Source of the DNA: Methylobacterium bullatum
GTDB taxonomy: Bacteria; Pseudomonadota; Alphaproteobacteria; Rhizobiales; Beijerinckiaceae
Assembly (NCBI RefSeq): GCF_014845095.1
Contig: NZ_NKUG01000014.1
Location: forward strand, 1 to 51,525
DNA: 51,525 nucleotides
Reading direction: 5' to 3'
The notes under the pieces were generated by a model, which did no database searches, had not been told where the DNA came from, and saw nothing but the letters and a program-made list of their open reading frames with translations. The position numbers and the translations under genes are program-made. Shown here one piece after another: positions 16,339 to 26,500 of the stretch (the first letter of the stretch is position 1; each line of letters starts with the position of its first letter).

Positions 16339-17508
16339 TCAGAAATCGATGGCCGCGAAGAACACGGCGAAAAGTCCATCCAGTACGATGACCATGAAGA
16401 TAGACTTCACGACTGAGGCCGTGACGTGACGCCCGAGCGATTCCGCCGATCCTTCGACCGCGAAACCTTCGATCGTGGCGATGATGCCGATGATCAGCGC
16501 CATGAACGGCGCCTTGATCAGGCCGACCGCCACGTGGTGGAACGAGACCGCCGCCTGGAGCCGGGCCAGGAACGCGTCGATGGTCATGCCGCCATAGAGC
16601 GAGGCGGTGAGGCCGCCCCCCGCCAGGGCCGCCAGCGAGGCGAGGAAGGCGAGGATCGGCAGGCCGATCACCAGCGCGAGGATGCGCGGGACGATGAGGA
16701 TCTCGATGGGATCGAGGCCCATCACCCGCAGGGCGTCGACTTCCTCGCGCATGCGCATGGAGCCGATCTCGGCGGTGAAGGCCGAGCCCGAGCGCCCCGC
16801 CACCATGATCGAGGTGAGGAGCACGCCGAGTTCGCGCAGGATGAGCAGGCCGATCAGGTTGACGACGAAGCTCTGCGCCCCGAAGCGCTGCAGCTGGAAG
16901 ATGCCCTGCTGCGCCACGATGCCGCCCACCAGGAACGAGATCAGCATGATGATCGGCACGCCCCGGAAGGCGACCTGTTCGAGCTGGTTGACCAGGGCCG
17001 TGCCGCGGAACGTGCTCGGCCGCGAGGCGACGCGGATACAGGCCGTCACCACCTCGCCGAGGAAGGCGAGGCCGCTCACCATGTCCGATTTCGCGCCGAC
17101 GACCCGGACCCCGAGATCGTGCAGGAAACCGACGAGGCGTCCGCGCTTCGGCTTGCCGGCATAGCCGTCGTCCGGCAGCTTCATCTCGCCGAGCAGGATG
17201 CGGTGCTCGGCCGAGGCGCCCGCATAGGCGAGAGTCCCGCCGGATGCCTCGATCTCGCCGCGGGTCCGCTCCAGGACCCAGGCGCCGAGCGTATCGAGGC
17301 GGGCGACGTTGGAGAGATCGACGAGGATGGAAGCGCCGTTGGTGCGTGCCGCGATCTGTGCTGCGGCCTTCTCCACGGACGAGCCCTGATCCGCCGTCCA
17401 GCGGCCGCTCAGGACCACGCGTCCGCCCTCACCGAGAATCGCGGCTTCGGCGGCGTCAGGGTTCGGCTTGGCAGCAGCGTGGCGCACGAAGCGCGACTCC
17501 CGGTTCAT
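16339..17508 (-). CDS. MlaE-type permease with N-terminal STAS-like domain
   Basis: 389 residues from ATG 17508. The first about 125 residues form a STAS-like domain (GGRVVLSGRWTADQ, ASILVDLSNVARLDTLGAWVL). This is the role played by the separate MlaB in E. coli, fused here. The remainder is the MlaE permease: VAFRGVPIIMLISFLVGGIVA, LRELGVLLTSIMVAGRSGSAFTAEIGSM and a C-terminal cluster of transmembrane helices. It is the first gene of the operon and lies 66 bases after the MFS gene on the same strand, so both may share a transcript. Confidence 0.92.
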   Translation of the reverse strand: MNRESRFVRHAAAKPNPDAAEAAILGEGGRVVLSGRWTADQGSSVEKAAAQIAARTNGASILVDLSNVARLDTLGAWVLERTRGEIEASGGTLAYAGASAEHRILLGEMKLPDDGYAGKPKRGRLVGFLHDLGVRVVGAKSDMVSGLAFLGEVVTACIRVASRPSTFRGTALVNQLEQVAFRGVPIIMLISFLVGGIVAQQGIFQLQRFGAQSFVVNLIGLLILRELGVLLTSIMVAGRSGSAFTAEIGSMRMREEVDALRVMGLDPIEILIVPRILALVIGLPILAFLASLAALAGGGLTASLYGGMTIDAFLARLQAAVSFHHVAVGLIKAPFMALIIGIIATIEGFAVEGSAESLGRHVTASVVKSIFMVIVLDGLFAVFFAAIDF

Positions 17509-17574
17509 GCTTGAGAAAAAGCAGATCAAGGTTACGGAATGGTCAAGGTCCGCCACCGACGGCGGAGTGCTGAC

Positions 17575-18768
17575 CTACAAACGAGGCCGTGTGAAGGGCT
17601 CACCGGCCGCCATGCGCGCGGAAAGTGACACGAGGCACAGGCCGGACAGGGCGAGCGGCGCCATCAGCGCGAAGGCGAGGCTCCCCCCGCCGGCCTCGTA
17701 GGCGACACCGCAGAGGATGGTCGCGCTCGCCGAGGCGCAGGCATTGACGGCGCTCGACAGGCCCTGGGCGCGTCCCCGCGCCCCATCGGGCGCGAAGGCC
17801 GAGATCGCCGTCATCGCCCCGAGCTGCGTCGCGCCGAAGCTGAACGCGTGCAGGGTCTGCAGGAGCAGGGCCGGGACGAGGTCGCCTCCCACCTGGGAGA
17901 GGCCGACCACGCGGATCAGGGACGCCACGGCGCCGAGCCCGATGAGGCGGAAGGGCGTGCGCCAATGGGCGGGCCAGCGCCCCACGGTGGCGAAGAACAC
18001 GATCTCGGCGGCGACACCCGTCGCCCAGAGGACGCCGATCCACGAGGCCGAGATGCCGCTGGCCTGCCAGTGGATGCTGCCGAAGGCGTAGGTCGCCGCG
18101 TGGCTCGCCTGGATCGTCGCCTGCGCGCCGATGCAGAGCCAGAGCACGCGGGGCAGCTTCGGGCGTGTACCCGGCGCGATGCGCGGCTGCGCCGCATGAG
18201 CGTCCACCGGGCTGGCGAAGATGGTGATGGCGGCGACCAGGGCGAGGCCGGTGAGGAGGACCGGCACGGCCAGACGCTCGCCCATGGCGCCGAGGGCCGC
18301 GCCTCCGAGCAGGCTGGCGATGAGAAAGCCGATGGACCCGGCCATGCGGATGCGGGCGTAGTCGAGCCGCTTGCTGTGCCGCACGGCGGCGAGGGTGAGG
18401 TAGTCGATGGTCGGCACCAGCGGCGCTCCGGCCGCCGCGTTCACGGCGACGAGCACAGCGAGGATGGGCCAGCCGATGGCGGCACCGGCGGGCATCAGCG
18501 CGTAGGTCGCGGCCACCGCCACGCTGCCGACCAGCAGGAGACGGCGCGCGGCCACGCCCCTGTCGATCAGCCCCACCAGGGGCGCCGTGGCGATGATCTT
18601 CATGGCGATGGGCAGCGCCAGCAGGGCGCCGATGATCCGCGCATCGAGGCCGAGCGCTTTCAGCCAGACCGGCATGAACGGCATGGCGATGCCGATCTCG
18701 ACGAAGACGACGGCATAGAGCAGCGACAGGCGCGTCGCGTTCGGCTCCGTCGGAGAGGTTTGGGACAC
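17575..18768 (-). CDS. MFS transporter (HcaT / MFS_1-like)
   Basis: 397 residues with about 12 hydrophobic helices, GTG start. The N-terminus FVEIGIAMPFMPVWLKALGLDARIIGALLALP and the IDYLTLAAVRHSKRLDYARIRMAGSIGFLI segment match the phenylpropionate-permease-like (HcaT/LacY-like) branch. The RGRAQGLSSAVNACASASAT segment near the C-terminus supports this. The substrate is unknown. It precedes the Mla-like operon by 66 bases but is not a known functional partner. Confidence 0.85.
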   Translation of the reverse strand: MSQTSPTEPNATRLSLLYAVVFVEIGIAMPFMPVWLKALGLDARIIGALLALPIAMKIIATAPLVGLIDRGVAARRLLLVGSVAVAATYALMPAGAAIGWPILAVLVAVNAAAGAPLVPTIDYLTLAAVRHSKRLDYARIRMAGSIGFLIASLLGGAALGAMGERLAVPVLLTGLALVAAITIFASPVDAHAAQPRIAPGTRPKLPRVLWLCIGAQATIQASHAATYAFGSIHWQASGISASWIGVLWATGVAAEIVFFATVGRWPAHWRTPFRLIGLGAVASLIRVVGLSQVGGDLVPALLLQTLHAFSFGATQLGAMTAISAFAPDGARGRAQGLSSAVNACASASATILCGVAYEAGGGSLAFALMAPLALSGLCLVSLSARMAAGEPFTRPRL

Positions 18769-18938
18769 CGGATGGACCGCTCGATCGAGGGGCGAAGCGG
18801 CCTGAAGGCGAAGCGCTGCCGGCCGCTGATGACGATTCGACCCGTAAAGGCGGCGTTAAAACCATCGTGTCAATCTACCGGTGCTGGTACCCGCGACTTC
18901 GCGCAATGGCGCGAGGCACCATCGAGGACACGAGTTCT

Positions 18939-20021
18939 ATGTCTGTCATGCGTTCGCTCACCTCGGTCGATGAGTCGGAATACGACCGGATCGAAGCGGC
19001 GATGAGCGAGAGCGAACGCGGCCGCTGGTTCCTCGCCGAATATACGAGGCGCAACCGCAGCGCCGATACGGACATGCTGCTCGGCGCCATCGCGCGCCTG
19101 GAAAGCGCGGTGACGGCGGACCGCCCCTCCGACCGGGAGACCGAGCGGGTCGGACGCATGCGCGGCGACCTGATGGACATGGCCCATGCCATCGCCCGCA
19201 CCAAGGCCGAGATCGCGGCGATCAGCACCGTGGATCAGGACCATAGCCGCCTGGGCATCGCCTCCGTCGCCCTCGACGCCATCGTCCGGGCCACCGAACG
19301 CGCGACCTCCGATATCCTCGGCGCAGCGGAAGAGGTCCAGGAGACCGCCTGGACCATGCGCGAATCGGGTGCGGACGCCGAGATCTGCGATGTGCTCGAC
19401 CGCCGGGCCACGGAAATCTACACGGCCTGCTCGTTCCAGGATCTGACGGCGCAGCGGACCGCGCGCATCATCCATACCCTGCGCTATCTGGAAGAACGCC
19501 TCGCGGCGATGATCGCGATCTGGGGCGGCGAGGTCGAGCCGATCCCGCCGGCACCGGGCTCCACCGCGTCGGATGTCGCCCAGGATCTCGACCAGAGCGA
19601 CGTGGACCGGTTCATCGGCATGGATTCCCTGCGGTCGGAGGCCCAGGCGGCGTCCGAGGTGAAGCCCGAGGCGGCGATGCCGTTCACCGTTCCTGTGGAA
19701 ACCGTGGACGACGAGCCGCAATCCGCGGAGCTCCCCTCGCTCGAGGTGATGGCCGAGGCCGCCGAAGAGGACGCGTTCACCGAGGCGGATCCCGAAGAAT
19801 CCGCTCACGAAGAGTCCGTTCTGGACGAGTCCGTTCTCGAGATTCCCACCCCCGAGGAATCCGCCCCCGAGGAAACGGACGCCACCGATCTGAACGAGGT
19901 CGGCTTCGAGGACGTCGAATCCGACGAGGCGAAGCCGGCGCCGGAGAAGACCGACATCGCCACGGCCTTCGCCGATATCGACGGGCTGAGCGAGAAAGAG
20001 AAACTCGCCCTGTTCTCCTGA
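18939..20021 (+). CDS. CheZ-like protein phosphatase
   Basis: 360 residues from ATG 18939, with a GAGGA element about 11 bases upstream. Long helices (about 45-210) include CSFQDLTAQRTARI. Asp168 and Gln172 in QDLTAQ match the catalytic Asp and Gln of CheZ, which dephosphorylates CheY-P. A Glu-rich acidic linker of about 75 residues (260-335) follows, then a short tail IDGLSEKEKLALFS that resembles the CheY-binding C-terminal peptide of CheZ. No chemotaxis operon is nearby, so its partner response regulator is encoded elsewhere. It might serve another stand-alone receiver. Confidence 0.8.
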   Translation: MSVMRSLTSVDESEYDRIEAAMSESERGRWFLAEYTRRNRSADTDMLLGAIARLESAVTADRPSDRETERVGRMRGDLMDMAHAIARTKAEIAAISTVDQDHSRLGIASVALDAIVRATERATSDILGAAEEVQETAWTMRESGADAEICDVLDRRATEIYTACSFQDLTAQRTARIIHTLRYLEERLAAMIAIWGGEVEPIPPAPGSTASDVAQDLDQSDVDRFIGMDSLRSEAQAASEVKPEAAMPFTVPVETVDDEPQSAELPSLEVMAEAAEEDAFTEADPEESAHEESVLDESVLEIPTPEESAPEETDATDLNEVGFEDVESDEAKPAPEKTDIATAFADIDGLSEKEKLALFS

Positions 20022-20073
20022 GGGAGACGAAAGTCACGCGCGCATTCTCGCCGGCGCTGATAAGAGGGCCGTC

Positions 20074-20514
20074 ATGGCCCTTCACCTTCTGAAGCTCTGC
20101 GTCGGACCCGCGACGATCGAGGACCTCGAACAGCGCATCGCCCATTACCGGGACGAGGCGGTGCTGGCCGGGCGCGAACCGTCGACGACCCATGTCACCC
20201 GGATGGTCCCGAAGCGGGCCTCCGCCATCGCCGGGCAGGGCTCGATCTACTGGGTCATCAAGGGCACCCTGTGCTGCCGCCAGGCCATCACGGCGATCGA
20301 GCCGTTCACGGATAGCGACGGGATCGGTCGCTGCCGCCTCGTCCTCGATCCCGTCGTGGTGCCGGTCAATCCGCGCCCCTGCCGGCCCTTCCAGGGCTGG
20401 CGCTACCTCACGGCGCGGTCGGCACCGGCCGATCTCGCCATGGGCCGTTCCGACGACCTCGCCGACATGCCGGAATCCTTGCGCCGCGAGCTTTCCGTCC
20501 TCGGCCTGATCTGA
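20074..20514 (+). CDS. DUF1489 family protein
   Basis: 146 residues, ATG with an AAGAGGG ribosome binding site. It begins MALHLLKLCVGPATIEDLE and continues with THVTRMVPKRA, GSIYWVIKGTLCCRQ and CRPFQGWRYL, which I recognise as the alphaproteobacterial DUF1489/COG5458 family. The family has no established function. It lies 52 bases after the cheZ-like gene in the same direction and convergent with the giant gene, so it may be co-transcribed with cheZ. Confidence 0.85.
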   Translation: MALHLLKLCVGPATIEDLEQRIAHYRDEAVLAGREPSTTHVTRMVPKRASAIAGQGSIYWVIKGTLCCRQAITAIEPFTDSDGIGRCRLVLDPVVVPVNPRPCRPFQGWRYLTARSAPADLAMGRSDDLADMPESLRRELSVLGLI

Positions 20515-20571
20515 CCCGACTCGGCTATGGCCTGGCGACGGAGCGGCGATGCCGCCCCGTCGCCGAGGATG

Positions 20572-23500
20572 TCAGGCCCCTTCGAAGCGGCCGCTCGCAT
20601 GGGCGAGCATCGTGTAGACCTTGCCCGTCTCGGAGGTGAGGTAGGCATCGGCGCGGCGCGAGTCGCGGTCGTTCTTCGAGACCTCGCCGAGCAGCCGCTC
20701 GAACTCGCCGACATAGCGGTCCACCGTCCGGCGGAACTCGGCATCGGCCGCGTAGCGCCTCCGGATCTCCTCGAAGGTCTGCCGGCCCTGGGCCGTGTAG
20801 AGGCGGCGGTCGAACAGGTTCGGCTCACCGCGGCGGTAGCGCTCCCACAATTCCACCGCCGTCTGATGCTCGATCATCTTGGCGATGTCGGTGGAGAGCG
20901 TCTCCAGGGCGGTGCGGCTCCGCTCGACGGCGGCCTTGTTCGGCTCGGCACCGGCCGCTCCCTTGGCCGGCTCCGCCTTCGCGGCTCCGGATTTGGCGGC
21001 TTTGGGCTGACCGGCGGGCGCCGGGGAGGCGTTCGCCGGATCGGACCCGTCCGTGTCGTCGTCGAGGGAGGCGCGGGTCAGGAGATCCGAGAGCCAGCCG
21101 CGATTGTCGCGACCGTCGCGGGCCGCCGGGACGGCGCCGCGCGCGGCCTCGCCGGGCCGCAGGGCGGCCTGGTTGCTGGCCCGGCCGGCTGCCGCCGGCG
21201 CGGAGACGATGGTCATCTGCTGGGTCGGGCGCGGATCGGTCGGCTTGTCGTCGCGGGCCTTGGGCTCGGACGGCTTGGCGCTCGCCGATGCCGCGACCGG
21301 GTTGGCCGCATTCTGCTTCGGCTTGGGAGGCGCGGCCTCCGAGACCTGCACGTCCTGCTGCTTGGCCGGCTGGACCTCCGCCTTGCGCGGGGCGGGGGCT
21401 GCCGCCTCGGTCACGTCGACGCTGCGGCGCGAACGCGAGACCAGGGAGGACAGTTCGTTCAGCGCCTTGATCTGGTCGGTCACGACCCGACGCATCTCGC
21501 TGGTGGCATCCTGGGTCTCGCGGGGGATTTCCAGAACGCCGCGCTGCAGGTCCGCCCGCGTCGCCTCGAGTTCGCGGCGGATCTCGGCCGCCATCTCGCG
21601 CATCCCCGCCACCGAGTCGCCGAAGCGACTGGCCGCGCCCTCGAACACCGTCATCATCTGCTCGGACGCGCCGGAGATCGCCGCGCGGACGGCGGTGGCG
21701 GTCCGCTCGCCCTCGCTGCCGGCGTCCTTGCGAAGGCCTTCGAAGGCCCCGGTCACGCTGGCGCCCGCGCTCTGCGCCGCCTCGGACAGGCTGCCGGCGA
21801 TGCCGCGCGCCCGTTCCTCGGCGGAGCGAAGGGTCTCGGCCATCAGCGCGTCGAAGCGCGCGGTCTGCTCCTCCAGGGCGCCGGACCGTGCCTCGATGCG
21901 CGTCAGCACGTCCTCCACCGCCTTGTCGCGGCTGGTGAGGAGATCGATCAGGCGCGTCTCGACAGTTTCGAGCGAGCCCGCCGCGCTGGTGAGCGTGCCG
22001 GAATGGGCGCGGGAGATCTCGGTGAGCGAGGTTCCGCGGGCATCGAGCGAGGCGGCGAGGTCGGCCGCATCGCGCAGGGCGCCCTCGGCGACCGCCTTCA
22101 GCTGATCGACCTGTTCGGCCACGCTCCGGCTGGCGCGCTCGGTCTCGCTTCCAATCGCGGAGAGCGTCGCCTGCACCTGCTCGACCCGGCCCGAGAGGCC
22201 CTGCTCGATGGCGCCGAGATTCTCGCCGGCATCGGTGATGAGCTCGCGCAGGGCCGAGTTCGCCCCCTCGACCCGGTTCAGGACGCCGCCGAGCTCACTG
22301 CGGAGCCGGTCGTTGGCCTCGTTGAGGCTCGCCAGGGCGCGGGAGGCGCCGCCGTCGATGGCCGCGAGCAGCGCGTTCCTCGACGCGTCGGACTGTTCGG
22401 CGAGGTCACGGACCCGCTCGCGCAGGGTCTCGGCGAGGGGCGTTCCGCTCTCGTCGAGGATGCGCGCGATCTCCTGGCTGCGCTCGCCCAGGGAGGCGAC
22501 CAGCCGGGAGGCCGGGCCTTCGACGATCTCGCGGAGGCGTTCGGAATGGGTCGCCATCGCCTCGACCATATGGTTTCCGCGACCGTCGATGGTCTCCACG
22601 ATCGATCCTCCCCGCTCCTCGATGGCGCGGGTGATGGTCTCCGCGCTCTCGGCGAGGCGGCGGGCCAGCGATTGCCCGCGAGCCTCGATCAGCGAGGCCA
22701 GGGCCGTCGAGCGGCGGTCGAAGCCGGCGATCATGTCCTGGTTGCGACCGTCGATGAGGGCGGCGACGGCCTCGTTGCGCTGGTCCAGAGCCGTGGCGAG
22801 CGCGTCGGCATGGGCCTGGGCGAGGGCGGCGTGACGGTCCACGCGCTCGTCGAAGGCGGCGAGCATCGTGGCGCTGTGCTCGTCCACCAGGGCCGCATAG
22901 GCGTCCTGGCGGTCGTCGAAGGCGCTGGCGAGGGCATCGCCGCGCGATGCCACGAGGGCGGCGAAGACCTTCATCCGGCTGTCGATCCGGTTCGTGAAGG
23001 CTTCGCTCCGGGCATCCACCGCCTGGGTCAGGGCCGTGCCCTGATTGTCGATGGTCCGGGCGAAGGCCGTGGTCCGGTCGTCCACCAGCCGCTCGAGGGC
23101 GCGCAGGCACTCGTCGAACAGGGCCGCGATGGCCTGCGTACGGGTATCCACCGACTGGGTCAGCGACAGGCCCTGGTCGTCCACGGTGCGGGTGAACTCC
23201 GTCGTCCGCCCGTCGACGAGGTCGGCGAGGGCGCGCAGGCGCTGGTCGAACACGCTGCCGATCGCCTCGGCGCCGGCCTCGACGGCCCGGCTCAGCGACG
23301 CGCCGCGGCCGTCGATGGCGTGCGTGACCTGGGCCGTCCGGTTGTCCACCAGGTCGGCGAGGGCGCGCAGGCGCTCGTCGAACATGCTGCCGATCGACTG
23401 GGCTCCGGCCTCCACGGCCTGGCCCAGCGATGCGCCGCGGTTGTCGATGCTGTGAGTGAGGTCGGCCGAGCGGTTGTCCACGAGAAGGTCGAGGGCGCGC

Positions 23501-26500
23501 AGGCGTTCGTCGAAGACGGTCCCGATGGACTGGGCGCCGGCCTCGACGGCCCGGGTCAACGACGTGCCGTGGCCGTCGATGGTGCGGGCGAACTCGGCCG
23601 CGCGGTTGTCCACGAGGTGGTCGAGGGCGCGCAGGCGCTCGTCGAACAGCGCACCCATGGATTCCGTGCGCTCGTCGACGGACCGGTACAGGGCGCTGCC
23701 CTGCATCTCCATGGTCCGGGCGAACTCCGCCGTCCGGGTCTCCACGAGGGTGTTGAGCTCATGCAGGCGCTCGTCGAAGAGCGCGCGGAGCGAACCGGTG
23801 CGGTCGTCGAGGGACCGGGTCAGGCTGCCGCCACGGTCGTCCACGGTATGGGCGAACTCCGCCGTCCGGGCCTCCACGAGGGCGGCGAGCTCATGGAAGC
23901 GCTCGTCGAAGAGCGCGCGGAGCGAACCGGTGCGGTCGTCGAGATTCCGGGTGAGGTTGCCGCCGCGCTCGTCCACCGTGTGGATGAGGTCCGCCGTCCG
24001 GCTCTCGACCAGCTGATCGAGGGCGCGCAGGCGCTCGTCGAACAGCGTGCTCATCATGGCCGTGCCCGCATCGACCGAGTGGGTCAGGACGGAGCCCTTG
24101 GTATCGAGGGTCCGGACGAAGTCGGCCGAACGGTCCGCCACGAGGGTGTCTAGGGCCTGCATCCGGTCGTCGAACAGCGCGCCCATGGCCTGGGTGCGGT
24201 CGTCGACGGTCTGGGTCAGGGCGGTGCCCTTGGTGTCGATGGTGCGGACGAGTTCGGCCGCACGGTTCTCGATGAGATGATCGATCGCGCGCAGGCGGTC
24301 GTCGAACAGGGCGCTCAGGGCATGAGTGCGCGCATCCACCCGGTCGGTGAGCGCTTCGGCGCGGCTGTCCACCAGGCCGTCGAGGGCGGTGAGGACGTCG
24401 TCGAACAGGGTCCGCAGCCCTTGGGTGCGGGCTTCCACCGATTCCGCGATCCGGGCGCCGCGACCGTCCACGAGTTCGTCCAGGGCTCCGATGCGCTGGT
24501 CGAACAGCGCGACGAGGTCGCGGGTGCGGGCTTCCACCGCGCCAGCGGCACCGCCGAGGCTGGCCTCGATCGTGTCGACGAAGGTCCGGCCGTGCTGGCC
24601 GAGCGAATCGTGCAGGGGGGCCAACCGGTCGTCGAGGCTGCTGGTGAGAACCTGCGAGTGATCGTCCAGCATGGTCCGGATCTCGTTGGTCCGGTTGTCC
24701 AGGAGCTGGTGCACGGTGCGCACGCCCTCGTCGAGCAGGCTGCCGATATCGGTGGTCCGCGTCTGCAGGGTGGAGCCGAGGCGGCCTTCGCCCTCGCTGA
24801 GCAGCCGGTCGGCATCGGCGACGACGTCGCGCAGGCGGGCGATGATGGTGTCGCCGCGCTGTTCCAGAAGCTCCGCCAGGGAAGAGCCGCCGCGATCGAA
24901 CAGCTGTGCCAGTTCGGTGATGCGGGTGCCGAGGGCGCCGAACACGACGCGTCCCTTCTCGTCGAGCTCCTGGCCCATGGCGGCCGTGCGCTCGTCAATG
25001 AGGGCGGCCAAGGCTTCCGCGCGGTGCGAGAAGGACGAGCGGATCGCCTCCGCCTGTCCGGCCAGGGCCTCGTTGGCATGGCCCGTCCGGCTCTCGATCA
25101 TCTCGACGAGTTCGCGGGTCCGGTTGGCGAGATCCTCGTCCACCGCGCGGGTGCGGCTCTCGATGAGGCGGATCGCCTCGAAAGCCTGGGAGCCGAAGGT
25201 CTCGTCGATCAGGCGGCTGCGCTCCTCCAGCGCGGCGGCGATGGCGTCGAGACGCCCGACGACGCTGGTGTCGAAGCGGCCGACGCCCTCTTCGATGCGG
25301 CGTGACAGGTCGGTCGCCTGCTGCTCGAAGCGCGCGGCGATCTCGGTGGAGCGGCTGCCGAGGGTATCGCCCAGGGCCAGGCTGCGGGCGGCGATGTCCT
25401 GCGCCATGCCGTCGGCGCGGGCATCGAGGGTCTGGACGAGGTCGCGGCTGCCTTCGACCATGATGCGCGCCATCTCGCCGGTGCGCAGGATCAGGGCTTC
25501 GTTGAGGGCGGTGGCGCGGGAGCCGAGCTGACCGTCGATCTGGCTCACCAAGTGGGTGAAGGTCTCGCCGATCTCGGCGGAGCGCTTCACCGAGCGCTCC
25601 TCGAGGGCGCCGAGCTGGCTCTCCACGGTCTCACGCGCTTCGCGGGTGCGCTCGGCGATGGTGTCGGCCACCGCCTTGCCCTGCACCGTGATGACGCGGT
25701 CCATCTCCTGCAGCTGGCCGGTGACGGTCTCGCTGAGGGCGGAGGTGTCGCGGGCGATGCGGTCGGCCAGGATGTCGCCGCGGGCGATGGTCTCCTGCAG
25801 GGCCGCGAGGCGGTCGTTGAGCACGGTGTCGATGGCCTTCGCCCGGCTTTCCGTGGTGTCGGCGAAGGTGGCGCCGCTCTGGGCGAGGGCGTCGCTCACG
25901 CGGGCGCTCTGGGCGGTCACCGCCAGCACGATCTCGCGGCCGGTATTGGCGAGCTGGCCATGCGCCTCTTCGGCATGGGTGGCGATGAGGTCGGTGAGGC
26001 CACGGCTATGCGTGCCGAAGGAGGCCTCGACATCCTTGATCCGGGCGGCGAGTTCGCCGCCGACATTCTCGGCCGCGCGGGCGATGGAGCCCGTCGCCTC
26101 GTTGGCGCGGTGGAGCAGGGTCTCGTCGATCTCGGTGAGGGTGCGGCGCAGGGCCTCCATCGCGTCCTGCGCGCGTCCTCCCACTTCACCGCTGAGACCG
26201 CTGGCGGCCTGCTGCAGGAGCTGCGCGGCTTCCTGCGTGCGGGCGGCGAGTTCGGCGGAGGTGGCGGACAGGCGCCGCTCGAAGATCTGCACCGCCTCCA
26301 CGGTCCGTGCCTCGAGTTCGCCGGTGGCGCTCGCCGAGGAGCGCCTCAGGGCCTGGGCGGCCTCCGCCGTGCTGGCGCCGAGGGCCACGGTGGTCTCTTC
26401 CGCGCTGCGGCGGAAGATGTCGGCGGCCTCGCTGGTGCGCGAGCCGATCTCGGCAGCCAGGGTGTCGAGGACGGCACGCAGGCTCTCGATCGCGCTGCCC

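Noticed and set aside
20527..24153. 1,208-codon open frame on the plus strand, antisense to the giant gene
   Set aside because: Its translation is Arg/Gly/Glu/His-rich repeats that mirror the codon pattern of the hendecads on the other strand; no domain, and a product of GC-rich repetitive codons.
23095..24382. CRISPR array
   Set aside because: The regular repeats are 132 bases long, cover the whole unit without unique spacers and are in frame with a coding sequence.
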